This document shows, in pieces, positions 42,912 to 52,765 of a stretch of 64,000 nucleotides of DNA. The translations under genes were made by a program, and so were the position numbers. The stretch is from Nocardia sp. BMG51109 (GTDB lineage Bacteria; Actinomycetota; Actinomycetes; Mycobacteriales; Mycobacteriaceae). Each line of letters starts with the position of its first letter. The first letter of the stretch is position 1. Below the pieces are notes generated by a model that was given only the letters and a program-made list of their open reading frames with translations, searched no databases and was not told where the DNA came from. The stretch covers positions 496,001 to 560,000 of the forward strand of contig NZ_JAFQ01000004.1 of the NCBI RefSeq assembly GCF_000526215.1, given 5' to 3'.

Positions 42912-43790
42912 ATGAGTTCGACGCCGCCGTTGTCCACGCTGTGCGGGAAATCGGTGGCGACGGATCGGGCGCTGGTGATGGCGATCGTGAATCGCACGCC
43001 GGATTCCTTCTACGACCGGGGTGCGACCTTCTCCGACGAGGCCGCGATGGCGGCGGTCGCGCGGGCCGTCGACGAGGGCGCGGACCTGGTCGATATCGGC
43101 GGCGTGAAGGCGGGCCCCGGCGCCGAGGTGGATCCGGCCGAGGAGGCACGCCGGGTGGTGCCGTTCGTGGCGGCCATTCGCGAACGCTACCCCGACCTGC
43201 TGATCAGCATCGACACCTGGCGCGCCGAGGTGGCGCGGGCGGCGGTGGCCGAGGGCGCCGACCTGATCAACGACACCTGGGCGGGCGCCGATCCGGACCT
43301 GGTCACGGTGGCCGCCGACCACGGCGCGGGCATCGTGTGCAGCCATACCGGCGGCGCCCGGCCGCGCACCCGGCCGCATCGGGTGCGCTATGCCGACGTG
43401 GTGAGCGAGGTGACCGAGACCCTGGTGCGTTCCGCCGAGAACGCCGCGGCGGCCGGGGTGGGCAAGGACTCGATCGTGATCGATCCGACCCACGATTTCG
43501 GCAAGAACACCTATCAGGGGCTCGAACTGTTGCGGGCGGCAGACGTTCTTGTAAACACCGGATGGCCCGTCTTGATGGCGCTGAGCAACAAGGATTTCAT
43601 CGGAGAGACTCTTGGTGTCGGCCTATCCGAGCGATTGGAGGGGACGTTGGCGGCAACCGCATGGGCGGCCGCGGCCGGCGCCCGGGTCTTCCGGGTCCAC
43701 GAGGTCGCCGCAACCCGGCGCGTGGTGGACATGATCGCGGCAATCCAGGGCATCCGGCCCCCCGCACGAACTCTGCGAGGTCTGGTATGA
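42912..43790 (+). CDS. folP2: Dihydropteroate synthase homologue FolP2
   Basis: 292-residue TIM barrel of the DHPS family: MAIVNRTPDSFYDRG, VDIGGVKAGPGAEVD in place of the usual DIGGESTRPG, and LINDTWAGADPD. The changed pterin-loop sequence (KAGPG) is the FolP2 type, which in M. leprae/M. tuberculosis lacks clear DHPS activity. Its ATGA overlap with gpgS, conserved in mycolata, points to a role linked to that pathway; that is inference. Confidence 0.9.
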   Translation: MSSTPPLSTLCGKSVATDRALVMAIVNRTPDSFYDRGATFSDEAAMAAVARAVDEGADLVDIGGVKAGPGAEVDPAEEARRVVPFVAAIRERYPDLLISIDTWRAEVARAAVAEGADLINDTWAGADPDLVTVAADHGAGIVCSHTGGARPRTRPHRVRYADVVSEVTETLVRSAENAAAAGVGKDSIVIDPTHDFGKNTYQGLELLRAADVLVNTGWPVLMALSNKDFIGETLGVGLSERLEGTLAATAWAAAAGARVFRVHEVAATRRVVDMIAAIQGIRPPARTLRGLV

Positions 43791-44716
43791 CAACAGGCAC
43801 TGACTGGGCGCTCACCAATACCTGGGACAGCCCGGAGTGGACGGTCGACGAACTGGTCGCCGCCAAGCGGGGCCGCACCGTCTCGGTGGTGCTGCCCGCG
43901 CTGAACGAGGAACGCACCGTGGCCGAGGTGGTGGCCAGCATCCGGCCGCTGCTCGGCACGCTGGTCGACGAACTGGTGGTGCTCGATTCCGGCTCCACGG
44001 ACGCCACCGCCGAACGCGCCCGCGCCGCGGGGGCCGAGGTGGTGACCCGCGAGGAGGCGGTGCCGGAGCTGGAGCCGGCGCCCGGCAAGGGCGAGGTGCT
44101 GTGGCGCTCGCTGGCCGCCACCACCGGCGACCTGATCGCCTTCGTCGACTCCGACCTGATCGATCCCGATCCGGGCTTCGTGCCCCGGCTGCTCGGCCCG
44201 CTGCTGACCGTCGAGGGCATGCATCTGGTGAAGGCCTACTACCGCCGCCCGCTGCGGCACGGCGACTCGATCGACCACAACGGTGGCGGCCGGGTCACGG
44301 AGCTGGTGGCGCGGCCGCTGCTGTCGGCGCTGCGGCCGGATCTGTCGAAGGTGTTGCAGCCCTTGGGCGGCGAGTACGCCGGCACCCGGGAACTGCTCAC
44401 CGCGGTGCCGTTCGCCCCCGGCTACGGCGTCGAGATCGGCCTGCTGCTCGACACCCACGATCTGCTCGGCCTGTCCGCCATCGGCCAGGTGAATCTGGGC
44501 GTGCGCACGCACCGCAACCGTCCGCTGTCGGATCTGGGTGTGATGAGCCGGCAGATTCTGGGAACGGTCCTGGGCCGCAGCGGAGTGCGCGACTCCGGTG
44601 CCGCGCTCACCCAGTTCCCGCTGGTCGGTGACGAATTCACCGCGCTGACCACCGAGGTGTCGCTGGCCGACCGGCCGCCGATGAATACGCTGCGGCACGC
44701 CGAGGTCGCCGCCTGA
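43787..44716 (+). CDS. gpgS: Glucosyl-3-phosphoglycerate synthase
   Basis: GT81 retaining glycosyltransferase moving glucose from UDP-glucose to 3-phosphoglycerate, the first step of methylglucose lipopolysaccharide synthesis. 309 residues. VSVVLPALNEERTVAEVV is the nucleotide-binding start, ELVVLDSGSTDAT follows, and FVDSDLIDPDPGFV contains the DxD metal motif. MHLVKAYYRRP and GGRVTELVARPLL are family signatures. Translationally coupled to folP2 by a 4-bp overlap. Confidence 0.95.
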   Translation: MTTGTDWALTNTWDSPEWTVDELVAAKRGRTVSVVLPALNEERTVAEVVASIRPLLGTLVDELVVLDSGSTDATAERARAAGAEVVTREEAVPELEPAPGKGEVLWRSLAATTGDLIAFVDSDLIDPDPGFVPRLLGPLLTVEGMHLVKAYYRRPLRHGDSIDHNGGGRVTELVARPLLSALRPDLSKVLQPLGGEYAGTRELLTAVPFAPGYGVEIGLLLDTHDLLGLSAIGQVNLGVRTHRNRPLSDLGVMSRQILGTVLGRSGVRDSGAALTQFPLVGDEFTALTTEVSLADRPPMNTLRHAEVAA

Positions 44717-44744
44717 GGTCCGGATCGGGCCGGCCGCGCGCGAA

Positions 44745-46541
44745 TCAGGACGCCGGCGCGCGGCCGGCCGCCACCTCCTCGGGATAGCCGTCGTAGTAGC
44801 GGACGTAGCCGTCGGTGCGGCCCGCGAGGACGTACAGGGTGCTGGTGTCGTCCGGGGTGTAACCCTGTTTGCGGAGTTCGACCTTGCGGCTCTTGAAGGT
44901 CGAGGTGGTCTCCAGTTCCGCGACGATCCGGACGAACAGCGGGACGGCGTAGCCGGGCAGGCGCTCGTACAGTCGCCGGGCCAGCGCCCTACCGTCGAAT
45001 TCGGCGCCGGGCCGCAGCGTCACCGCGGCCATGCCGGCCTTGCCGTCGGCGCCGGGCACCTGCACGCCGTAGACGGCCGCCTGGGTGATCTCCTCGACGC
45101 CGTCGAAGGCGCCCTCCACCTCGGTGGTGGCGACGTTCTCGCCCTTCCAGCGGAAGGTGTCGCCGAGCCGGTCGGCGAAGGCGATGTGCCGCCAGCGCTG
45201 GTCCAGCACCAGGTCGCCGGTGTCGAACCAGACGTCGCCGTCGCGAAAGGCGTTGCGCACCAGCTTCGATTCGGTGGCCGACCGGTCGGTGTAGCCGTCG
45301 AAGGGCGAGCGGCCGGTCACCTTCGACAGCAGCAACCCGACCCCGCCCGAACGCACCCGGCGCAGCCGGCCGTCCGGGAAGCGCTTCGCCTTGCCGGTCT
45401 CCTCGTCGAACTCCACCACCGCGTACGGCAGCGGTCCGAAACCGGCCGTGCGATGCACCCCGAAGGCGTTGATGAAGGCCGAATTTCCCTCGCTGGAACC
45501 GTAGAACTCGACGATCCGCCGGATCCGGAACCGCTCCCGGAATTCGTCCCACAGCTCCGGCCGCAGCCCGTTGCCGACCGCCAGCCGCACGGAATGCTCG
45601 CGCTCGGCGGGCTTCTCGGGCTGATTGATCAGATAGCGGCACAGCTCGCCGATGTAGATGAACCCGGTCGACCGGGTGGCGATCACCTCGTCCCAGAATC
45701 CGGAGGCGGAGAACCTGCGGCCGATCGCGAGGGTGGCGCGCGCACCCAGCACCGCGCCGAGCGCGACGGTCAGCGCGTTGTTGTGATACAGCGGCAGGCA
45801 GCAGTACAGCGTGTCGCCGCCGCGCAGCCGGATGCCGAGACCGCCCAGTCCGGCCATGCTCTTGGTCCACCGCAGATGCGTCATCACGCTGGCCTTGGGC
45901 AGGCCCGTGGTGCCCGAGGTGAAGATCAGGAACGCCTTCTCCCGGGCCCGGATATCGGCGCAGACCGGCGGGTCGGCGGCATCGGCCGAGCGGGCCAGTT
46001 CGTGCAGGCGCTCGGCGGGGAGCAGATGCTCCGGCGGTTCGGGCAGCGAATCCAGCGCCTCGCGGCACTCCTCGCCGATCACGTTCACCCGGCTGTCCAG
46101 CAGCCCGAAGCTGTGCGCCAGCACGTGTTCGCGCTGATGGTGATTCAGCAGGCCGACCGTCGCGCCCAACTTCACCGACGCCAGCACCACCAGCAGCGTC
46201 TCCGGCCGGTTGGTCATCAGCACCCCGACCACGTCGCCGCGCCGCACCCCGTGCTCGGCCAGCACGCTCGCGTAGCGGTTGACCTCGGCGTTGGCCTCGC
46301 CGTAGGTGTATTCGCTCCCCTCGAACCGGAGGAACGGCCGGTCCGGATGCCGTCCCGCGGCGCGCTCGAAATACCGCCCGACCGACGACCGGTCGTCCGG
46401 CCGCACCCGCATGCCGAGCGCGCCGCGGATCATGCCGGGCGCATCCGGCAGCATCGCCGGCAGCCCCCGAACCAGATCGAGCAGGGTGACTCGGTTCCGC
46501 GCGTCCGTCACGTAATCCTCCACAGCAGTCTCGGTATCCAC
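44745..46541 (-). CDS. fadD6: Long-chain acyl-CoA synthetase (FadD6/FATP type)
   Basis: About 598 residues. It activates fatty acids to acyl-CoA and may aid their uptake, like FATP proteins. AMP-binding motif IFTSGTTGLPKASVMTH, then FYGSSEGN, WFDTGDL and the C-terminal FKSRKVELRKQGY are present, and the LVRGLPAMLPDAPGMIRGALGM start is FadD6-like. GTG 46541 (VDTETAVEDYV) is preferred; an ATG at 46571 exists but lengthens the N-terminus with unrelated residues. Convergent with gpgS. Confidence 0.92.
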   Translation of the reverse strand: MDTETAVEDYVTDARNRVTLLDLVRGLPAMLPDAPGMIRGALGMRVRPDDRSSVGRYFERAAGRHPDRPFLRFEGSEYTYGEANAEVNRYASVLAEHGVRRGDVVGVLMTNRPETLLVVLASVKLGATVGLLNHHQREHVLAHSFGLLDSRVNVIGEECREALDSLPEPPEHLLPAERLHELARSADAADPPVCADIRAREKAFLIFTSGTTGLPKASVMTHLRWTKSMAGLGGLGIRLRGGDTLYCCLPLYHNNALTVALGAVLGARATLAIGRRFSASGFWDEVIATRSTGFIYIGELCRYLINQPEKPAEREHSVRLAVGNGLRPELWDEFRERFRIRRIVEFYGSSEGNSAFINAFGVHRTAGFGPLPYAVVEFDEETGKAKRFPDGRLRRVRSGGVGLLLSKVTGRSPFDGYTDRSATESKLVRNAFRDGDVWFDTGDLVLDQRWRHIAFADRLGDTFRWKGENVATTEVEGAFDGVEEITQAAVYGVQVPGADGKAGMAAVTLRPGAEFDGRALARRLYERLPGYAVPLFVRIVAELETTSTFKSRKVELRKQGYTPDDTSTLYVLAGRTDGYVRYYDGYPEEVAAGRAPAS

Positions 46542-46688
46542 GGCACACCCATCCCCACACAGCCCGGGCACGCCTGATACGCAAGCAGTCTCGTCATACC
46601 CGCGTACTCGTCATCGTCCCCACTCACATCATTCAGCCACTCGCCACCCGGACCACCCACCGTTCGACTCTCTCACTACCCGACCTAC

Positions 46689-46792
46689 TCGTCATTCCGG
46701 CGTGCTCGTCATTCCGGCGTGCTCGTCATTCCGGCGTGCTTTTGGCCGGAATCCGGGGTGAGATCCCGGCCAAAAGCACGCCGGGATGACGA
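46689..46792. repeat. REP-like long inverted repeat with direct-repeat flank
   Basis: Three exact 17-bp copies of tcgtcattccggcgtgc (46689, 46706, 46723). The third begins a 31-base arm (46723-46753) that pairs with 46762-46792 around 8 bases, with only two mismatches (both G-T type). Degenerate cacgccgggacgacga copies continue to about 46900. The 46542-46932 gap holds no gene. Confidence 0.9.
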
Positions 46793-46932
46793 AGGAGGGT
46801 GCACACGCCGGGACGACGAGGCAGGGGGCACACGCCGCGATGACGAGGCAGGGGGCACACGCCGGGACGACCAGCGTGTAGCAGTCCACCCGGACGACGC
46901 GAAGTGGCAACCCACCCGGACGACGGAGGCCA

Positions 46933-47490
46933 TCAGTCCCGCTGGGCGCTCAGCGCGTCGAACGCGACCGACAGGTCTGCGGCTACGGTCACCCGGTTCA
47001 GGGCCTTGGTCCCCACGAAACCGCCCTCGCGCAGGCCGTCCAGCCACTCGAACAGCCCGCGATAGTGGCCGTGCGGGTCGAGCACGACCAGCGGCTTGTC
47101 GTGCAGGCCGAGATAGCCGCCGGTCCATGCCTCGAAGAATTCCTCCAGCGTGCCGACACCGCCGGGCAGGGTGAGGAAGGCATCGGCGCGCGCCTCCATG
47201 ATCTGCTTGCGCTCGCGCATGGTGTCGGTGACCACCAGCTCGTCGGCGTCGACGTCGGCCACCTCCAGATGCACCAGCTGCTTGGGGATCACGCCGATCG
47301 TGGGCGCCCCGCCGGCGCGGGCCGCAGTGGCCACCGCGCCCATCATCGACACGTGGCCGCCGCCGGACACCAGTTGCCAACCGCGCCGGGCGATCTCGGT
47401 GCCGACCTGGGCGGCCAGCTGCAACTGGGCCGGATCGGTGGCGCTGGCCGAACAGTAGACACAGACCGCGTACCGCCGCTCGGTCACCAC
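46933..47490 (-). CDS. LOG-family (TIGR00730) phosphoribohydrolase-like protein
   Basis: 185 residues, Rv1205 type. VCVYCSASATDPAQ at the start, SGGGHVSMMGAVA, the catalytic MRERKQIM and PGGVGTLEEFFEAW show a complete LOG fold. Family members release adenine from cytokinin ribotides; the M. tuberculosis homologue makes cytokinins. GTG 47490 overlaps the upstream gene; GTG 47487 has better GGAGG spacing. Follows a longer paralogue. Confidence 0.9.
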   Translation of the reverse strand: MVTERRYAVCVYCSASATDPAQLQLAAQVGTEIARRGWQLVSGGGHVSMMGAVATAARAGGAPTIGVIPKQLVHLEVADVDADELVVTDTMRERKQIMEARADAFLTLPGGVGTLEEFFEAWTGGYLGLHDKPLVVLDPHGHYRGLFEWLDGLREGGFVGTKALNRVTVAADLSVAFDALSAQRD

Positions 47491-48278
47491 GGATCCTCCG
47501 TCCCGGGCGCGGTCTCGCCGCGGCTGCGCAGCACGATGTCCACGACCTCGTCCACGCTGTCGGTGACGTGCAGCAGCCCCAGATCACCGGGCGAGATCTT
47601 GCCCGAACCGGCCAGCGAATCGCGCAGCCAGTCGACCAGGCCCGACCAGTACCGGGTGCCGAACAGCACGATCGGAAAGCGGGTGATCTTGCGCGTCTGC
47701 ACCAGCGTCAGCGCCTCGAACAGCTCGTCCAGGGTGCCGAATCCGCCCGGCAGGCAGATGAACGCCTGCGAGTACTTCACGAACATGGTCTTGCGGGCGA
47801 AGAAGTAGCGGAAGTTGATGCCCAGATCCACCCACTCGTTGAGGCCCTGCTCCATCGGCAGCTCGATGCCGAGCCCGACCGAGAACCCGCCGGCCTCGGA
47901 GGCACCCTGGTTGGCCGCCTCCATCACTCCCGGCCCGCCGCCGGTGATCACGGCGTATCCGGAGCGCGCGAAGGCGCCGCCGAGGGCCCGCGCGGCCTGA
48001 TATTCCGGCGTGTCGGCCTGGGTGCGCGCGGAACCGAAAACCGCGACGGCCCTGGGTATCTCCGCGAGCGCGCCGAAGCCCTCCACGAACTCGCTCTGGA
48101 TGCGCAGCACCCGCCACGGATCGGTGTGTACCCAGTCGGTCGGGCCGCGGCCGTCCAGCAGGTGCTGATCGGTGGTTCCGGTCCCGTCCTTGCGGTCGCG
48201 GCGCAGCATTATCGGCCCGCGATATTTCGGTGCCGACTTCGGCGATCTGGGCAGTACGGGCTCGGAGTCGGTGGACAT
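47484..48278 (-). CDS. Second LOG-family (TIGR00730) protein
   Basis: 264 residues. An N-terminal extension ([20 protein letters not shown]) precedes the LOG-like fold: [43 protein letters not shown] and [15 protein letters not shown]. The PGGxGTxxE motif is intact. It overlaps the shorter paralogue by 7 bp, so both are made together. TAATCT lies 7 bases before the ATG. Nucleotide substrate unknown. Confidence 0.88.
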   Translation of the reverse strand: MSTDSEPVLPRSPKSAPKYRGPIMLRRDRKDGTGTTDQHLLDGRGPTDWVHTDPWRVLRIQSEFVEGFGALAEIPRAVAVFGSARTQADTPEYQAARALGGAFARSGYAVITGGGPGVMEAANQGASEAGGFSVGLGIELPMEQGLNEWVDLGINFRYFFARKTMFVKYSQAFICLPGGFGTLDELFEALTLVQTRKITRFPIVLFGTRYWSGLVDWLRDSLAGSGKISPGDLGLLHVTDSVDEVVDIVLRSRGETAPGTEDPW

Positions 48279-48345
48279 GGGGCCCAGATTACTGGGTTCG
48301 GTTGCGTCTGCTGGCGGGTCGCGGGCCCGTGGCGCGGAGCCGGTG

Positions 48346-49446
48346 TCAGCGCGCGGCGCCGGTGAGATAGCCGCGCAGGATGGCGGCGACCGCGGTGATC
48401 TGTGCGGTGGGGACGCGCTCGTCCACCTTGTGCGCCAGATTGGGATCGCCGGGGCCGAAATTCACCGCCGGGATGCCGCGGGCGGCGAACCGCGAGACGT
48501 CGGTCCAGCCGTACTTGGCCCGGACTCCCCCGCCGCCGTGCGCGTGCACCATCTCCAGCAGGGTCTTCGCCGCCGGAGCGGACAGGCCGGGCAGCGCGCC
48601 GGGGGCGCCGTCGGTGCGTTCGAAGCCCGGATCCAGATCGGCGAACAGCTGCCGCACATGCTCGGTCGCCTCGTCCAGCGAACGGTCCGGGGCGAACCGG
48701 AAGTTCACCTCCACCTCGGCCTCGTCGGGCACCACGTTGCCGGATACGCCGCCGGACACCCGCACCGCGGACAGGCCCTCGCGATATCCGCAGCCGTCGA
48801 TGTCGACCTGCCGCGCGCGATAGTCCCGCAGCCGGGTCAGGATCGGCGCCAGGCCGTGAATCGCGTTGTCGCCCAGCCAGGCTCGCGCCGAGTGAGCCCG
48901 CGTCCCGGAAACGGTGAGCCGGGCCCGCAGCGTGCCCTGGCAGCCGGCCTCGATCCACCCGCCGGACGGCTCGCCCAGGATGGCCAGGTCGCCGCTCAGC
49001 CACTCGGGCAGTTCGCGTTCGATGCGGCCGAGGCCGTTGAACTCGGCGGCGATCTCCTCGCAGTCGTAGAAGATCAGCGTGAGATCGCACACCGGGTCGG
49101 CGACGGTGGCGGCCAGGTGCAGGAAGACCGCATCGCCGGATTTCATGTCCACGCTGCCGCAGCCGCGCAGGATCTGCTCGCCGTCCTCGGTCTCCCAGCG
49201 GCCCGGCACGTTTCCGGCGATCGGGACGGTGTCCAGGTGTCCGGCCAGGATCACCCGGTGCGGCAGGCCGCGGTCGGTGCGGGCCAGGACCGCATTGCCG
49301 TGCCGGAGCACCTCGAATCCGGACGTCTGCTCGCGCAGCGCGCGTTCCACGGCGTCGGCGATCGCGGCCTCGGCCCGGGACACGCTCGGGATGTCGACGA
49401 GGGCGGCGGCGAGGGTGACGGGGTCGGCGCGCAGATCGATGGTCAC
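48346..49446 (-). CDS. dapE: Succinyl-diaminopimelate desuccinylase
   Basis: Zinc M20 peptidase-like enzyme releasing LL-diaminopimelate for lysine and peptidoglycan. 366 residues. [12 protein letters not shown] and [13 protein letters not shown] supply the metal ligands and catalytic Glu; [33 protein letters not shown] is the C-terminal active-site segment. GTG 49446 has TAGGCT 7 bases upstream; the longer frame runs through dapD on the other strand. It is divergent from dapD, the gene for an earlier step. Confidence 0.95.
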   Translation of the reverse strand: MTIDLRADPVTLAAALVDIPSVSRAEAAIADAVERALREQTSGFEVLRHGNAVLARTDRGLPHRVILAGHLDTVPIAGNVPGRWETEDGEQILRGCGSVDMKSGDAVFLHLAATVADPVCDLTLIFYDCEEIAAEFNGLGRIERELPEWLSGDLAILGEPSGGWIEAGCQGTLRARLTVSGTRAHSARAWLGDNAIHGLAPILTRLRDYRARQVDIDGCGYREGLSAVRVSGGVSGNVVPDEAEVEVNFRFAPDRSLDEATEHVRQLFADLDPGFERTDGAPGALPGLSAPAAKTLLEMVHAHGGGGVRAKYGWTDVSRFAARGIPAVNFGPGDPNLAHKVDERVPTAQITAVAAILRGYLTGAAR

Positions 49447-49453
49447 TCTGCTC

Positions 49454-49459
49454 AGCCTA
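49454..49459 (-). promoter_or_regulatory. -10 element (TAGGCT) for dapE
   Basis: Minus strand, 7 bases before GTG 49446; no Shine-Dalgarno. Confidence 0.5.
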
Positions 49460-49526
49460 GGCGTTCGACCCACCCGGCCGATCCCGCACCGCAGACCCAC
49501 GCGCCCGATCGGACGGCGGTTGCCCA

Positions 49527-49532
49527 TAAACT
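49527..49532 (+). promoter_or_regulatory. -10 element (TAAACT) for dapD
   Basis: TAAACT ends 7 bases before GTG 49540; no Shine-Dalgarno. Confidence 0.5.
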
Positions 49533-49539
49533 CACCCGC

Positions 49540-50490
49540 GTGAGTACTCAGGGAGCAACCGCAGTCGGCCTCGCCACGGTGACCGTGAACGGAACGATCC
49601 TCGACAGCTGGTATCCGTACCCGCAGCTCGGCGAGTTCGCCGAGACCGGAAGCACGAAGCTGACACCGGACGATCCCGAGTACGGCCGTTTCGCCGAGCT
49701 GGTCGGCTTCGACGAGGCCCGGCGGGTCGACGTGATCGCGGTGCGCACCACCATCGCCGACCTGTCCGCCCCGCCGGTCGACACGCACGACGAGTACCTG
49801 CGGCTGCACCTGCTCTCGCACCGGCTGGTCCGGCCGCACGGCCTGAGCCTGGAGGGCCAGTTCGGGCTGCTCGCCAACGTGGTGTGGACCAACCACGGCC
49901 CCTGCGCGGTGGAGGAGTTCGAGCTGGTGCGCGCCGAGCTGCGCGCCCGCGGCCCGGTCACCGTGTACAGCGTGGACAAGTTCCCGCGCATGGTCGACTA
50001 CGTGCTGCCGGCGGGCGTGCGCATCGGCGACGCCGACCGGGTGCGGCTGGGCGCGCACCTGGCCGAGGGCACCACGGTGATGCACGAGGGCTTCGTGAAC
50101 TTCAACGCCGGCACGCTCGGCGCCTCGATGATCGAGGGCCGCGTCTCCGCCGGCGTGGTGGTCGGCGACGGCTCGGATGTCGGCGGCGGCGCCTCGATCA
50201 TGGGCACCCTGTCCGGCGGCGGTAAGCAGGTCATCTCGCTCGGCGAGCGCTGCCTGCTCGGCGCCAACGCGGGCCTGGGCATCTCGCTCGGCGACGACTG
50301 CATCGTCGAGGCCGGCCTGTACCTCACCGCCGGCACCAAGGTCGCGACCGCCGAGGGCCTGGTGAAGGCGGCCGACCTCAGCGGCCGCTCGCACCTGCTG
50401 TTCCGCCGCAACTCCCAGACCGGCGCCGTGGAGGCCGTCGCGCGCAAGGGCACCGGCACCGAGCTCAACGCGGAGTTGCACGCCAACTGA
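49540..50490 (+). CDS. dapD: Tetrahydrodipicolinate N-succinyltransferase
   Basis: Transfers succinyl from succinyl-CoA to tetrahydrodipicolinate in the lysine pathway. 316 residues, the actinobacterial DapD length. The N-terminal domain ends near residue 160; the left-handed beta-helix follows ([63 protein letters not shown]). Divergent from dapE with 93 bp between the starts. Confidence 0.95.
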   Translation: MSTQGATAVGLATVTVNGTILDSWYPYPQLGEFAETGSTKLTPDDPEYGRFAELVGFDEARRVDVIAVRTTIADLSAPPVDTHDEYLRLHLLSHRLVRPHGLSLEGQFGLLANVVWTNHGPCAVEEFELVRAELRARGPVTVYSVDKFPRMVDYVLPAGVRIGDADRVRLGAHLAEGTTVMHEGFVNFNAGTLGASMIEGRVSAGVVVGDGSDVGGGASIMGTLSGGGKQVISLGERCLLGANAGLGISLGDDCIVEAGLYLTAGTKVATAEGLVKAADLSGRSHLLFRRNSQTGAVEAVARKGTGTELNAELHAN

Positions 50491-50661
50491 TCGCGCCGAG
50501 GCGCGCGCTCCTTCCGGGACTGCTGGTACCTCGATGGCGTCCGGTCGTCCCGGCACGGTGCTGGCTCCGTGACCTGCGGCACGACATCACCTCAGCCATT
50601 CCGGCGCGACAGCCTCGGTCGTTCGGGCACCACGGCCCGCGCCGGCGGGGCATGCCACAGC

Positions 50662-50747
50662 CGTCATTCGGGCGTGCTTCTGGCCGGAATCCATTGCGGC
50701 AGTGCGGTACCGGCGTGGATCCCGGCCGAAAGCATGCCGGGATGACG
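50662..50747. repeat. Second copy of the REP-like inverted repeat
   Basis: Arms 50662-50693 and 50716-50747 pair over 32 bases with several mismatches and share cgtcatt...gtgctt...tggccggaatc with the copy at 46723-46792. The loop here is 22 bases. The gap 50491-50816 has no gene. Confidence 0.88.
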
Positions 50748-50816
50748 GGGGAACCGACACGCGCGGGGTGACGGAGGACGAGCACACCGGACCGACGGAG
50801 GAGGAGACAGGCCGGG

Positions 50817-51188
50817 TCACTCGATGCCGTAGGCGATCACCCGGACCGGGGTGATGCGGATCAGTTCCGGGGAGGCGTCGGGGAGGTAGGTCTCGATATC
50901 GCGCAACGCTTGTGCGGTGCCGCGGATTTCGAGGAAGCGGACCACCCGGGGCGGACCCGGCTCGACGTCGTCGACGACGAAGGACACCCGCTCCTCCTTG
51001 GCGAGGTTGCGGAACTTCTGCGAGGCGCCCATGTTGTACCCGGCGATGTCGATGGTGCCGAGCGCCTCGTTGTAGCGGTAGCCGACGGGGTTGTTCTGCG
51101 GCGAGCCGTCCGGGCGAACCGTGGCGAGCCGGCCCAGACCCTGGCTGCGCAGGTACTCGATCTGGGCAGGGGACAGCGATGCGATCAT
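50817..51188 (-). CDS. PPOX-class small flavin/F420-dependent oxidoreductase
   Basis: 123 residues, split beta-barrel. LGRLATVRPDGSPQNNPVGYRYNE is the typical N-terminal strand pattern; RNLAKEERVSFVVDDVE and RFLEIRGTAQAL follow. Small PPOX-class proteins of this kind often use F420, and fbiC is present in the window. ATG 51188 (MIASLSPAQIEYL) is preferred to the ATG five codons upstream. Substrate unknown. Confidence 0.87.
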   Translation of the reverse strand: MIASLSPAQIEYLRSQGLGRLATVRPDGSPQNNPVGYRYNEALGTIDIAGYNMGASQKFRNLAKEERVSFVVDDVEPGPPRVVRFLEIRGTAQALRDIETYLPDASPELIRITPVRVIAYGIE

Positions 51189-51285
51189 GCGGCGACCGTA
51201 CAACCTCGAGTGCGGTCGAGGTCAACCGCGCCCTACCGCCACGGCAGACGACGGTCCGGCGAAACCCGCACGCCCCACGCGCGTT

Positions 51286-52710
51286 TCAGCCCAGCAGCTT
51301 CTTCTGCACCTTCCCCATCGCATTGCGGGGCAGCGAGGTCGCCAAGCGCACCTCCCGGGGTCGCTTGTGCACCGAAAGCTGATCGGCCACATGGTCGATC
51401 AGCTCCTTCTCGGTCGGTTCCGCCCCGTCCCGGGGAACGATGTAGGCGACGATGCGCTGGCCGAGATCGCCGTCGGGCAGGCCCACCACCGCCACCTCGG
51501 CGACGGCCGGATGCCCGAGCAGACAGGTCTCGATCTCCCCCGCACCGATGCGGTATCCGCCGGACTTGATCAGGTCCACCGACTCCCGCCCGACGATGCG
51601 ATGGAAACCCGCGGGATCGATGGCGGCCACATCGCCGGTGACGAACCAGCCGTCGTCGGTCCGGCACGCCGCCGTGGCCTCGGGCCGGTTCAGGTAGCCG
51701 TCGAACAGCATCGGGCCGCGCACTTGGAGTCCGCCGATACTCTCCCCGTCGTGCGGCACCGCCGCGCCGGCCTCGTCCCGCAGCCGGGTCCGCACGCCCG
51801 CGACCGGGGTGCCGACCCAGCCGGGACGGCGCTCGCCGTCGGCCCGGGTGGACAGGGTGATCATGGTCTCGCTCATGCCGTACCGCTCCACCGGCGCGTG
51901 GCCGGTGAGTTCGCGCAGCCGCTCGAACACCGGCACCGGCAGCGGCGCGCTGCCCGACACCAGCAGTCGAGCCCTCGCCAATTCCCGTGCGGCACCGGGA
52001 TCCTCGGCGATCCGCGACCACACCGTGGGTACCCCGAAGTACAGCGTGCCGCCGGCCTCGGCGTAGGCGGCCGGGGTCGGCTTGCCGGTGTGCACGAGCG
52101 GGCTGCCCACCCGCAGCGGACCGAGCACACCGAGGATCAGCCCGTGCACATGGAACAGCGGAAGTCCGTGCACCAGAACGTCGTCCGGCGTCCAAGCCCA
52201 GGCCTCGGCGAGGGCGTCCAACCCGGCGGCGATGGCACCCCTGCTGAGCATCACGCCCTTGGGCGGCCCGGTCGTGCCGGAGGTGTAGAGCACGAAAGCC
52301 GTTGATTCCGCGGCGGGTTCGGAATAGACGTGCCAGGAGCGCGCGTGCAGGCGCACCGGAATCACCGGCAGCCCGGTGTCTTCGGGCGCCTCCCCGAGCC
52401 ACGCCTGGGCACCGGAATCGGCGAGGATGTGCTCCCGTTCCGCCGCCCCCGCATCCGGCGGCACCGGTACCGCGGTGACGCCGGCGATCAGGCAGCCGAC
52501 CACCGCCAGCACGGTCGTGGCCGTCGGCCGGGCCAGGATCGCCACCCGGTCCGCCCGGGCGACCCGCTCCGCCACCGACGTGGCCGCGCCGACCAGATCG
52601 CTGCGCGACAACGTGGTTCCGTCGACGGTGACGGCATCCGGGATATCCGCGCCGGCGGCCACGGCGGCCGGATCCAGCGATCTCAACAGCGGCAACGACC
52701 CATACGACAC
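51286..52710 (-). CDS. fadD36: Acyl-CoA synthetase FadD36-like
   Basis: 474 residues, short ANL enzyme. VLYTSGTTGPPKGVMLS (AMP-binding), ERYGMSETM, DGWFVTGDVA and the C-terminal LPRNAMGKVQKKLLG with the catalytic Lys. The short length and missing N-terminal extension match Rv1193-type FadD36, probably acting on short or medium carboxylic acids; the substrate is not established. GTG 52710 has TAGGTT 6 bases upstream. Confidence 0.85.
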   Translation of the reverse strand: MSYGSLPLLRSLDPAAVAAGADIPDAVTVDGTTLSRSDLVGAATSVAERVARADRVAILARPTATTVLAVVGCLIAGVTAVPVPPDAGAAEREHILADSGAQAWLGEAPEDTGLPVIPVRLHARSWHVYSEPAAESTAFVLYTSGTTGPPKGVMLSRGAIAAGLDALAEAWAWTPDDVLVHGLPLFHVHGLILGVLGPLRVGSPLVHTGKPTPAAYAEAGGTLYFGVPTVWSRIAEDPGAARELARARLLVSGSAPLPVPVFERLRELTGHAPVERYGMSETMITLSTRADGERRPGWVGTPVAGVRTRLRDEAGAAVPHDGESIGGLQVRGPMLFDGYLNRPEATAACRTDDGWFVTGDVAAIDPAGFHRIVGRESVDLIKSGGYRIGAGEIETCLLGHPAVAEVAVVGLPDGDLGQRIVAYIVPRDGAEPTEKELIDHVADQLSVHKRPREVRLATSLPRNAMGKVQKKLLG

Positions 52711-52765
52711 GCGCCCAACCTACCAACGCCGGACCGGATGTTCCCGGTCGGCGGTGTGCGTGCGC

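Noticed and set aside
46709..47587. 292-codon open frame on the minus strand
   Set aside because: It overlaps the LOG gene in another frame and its end is translated REP repeat; no domain.
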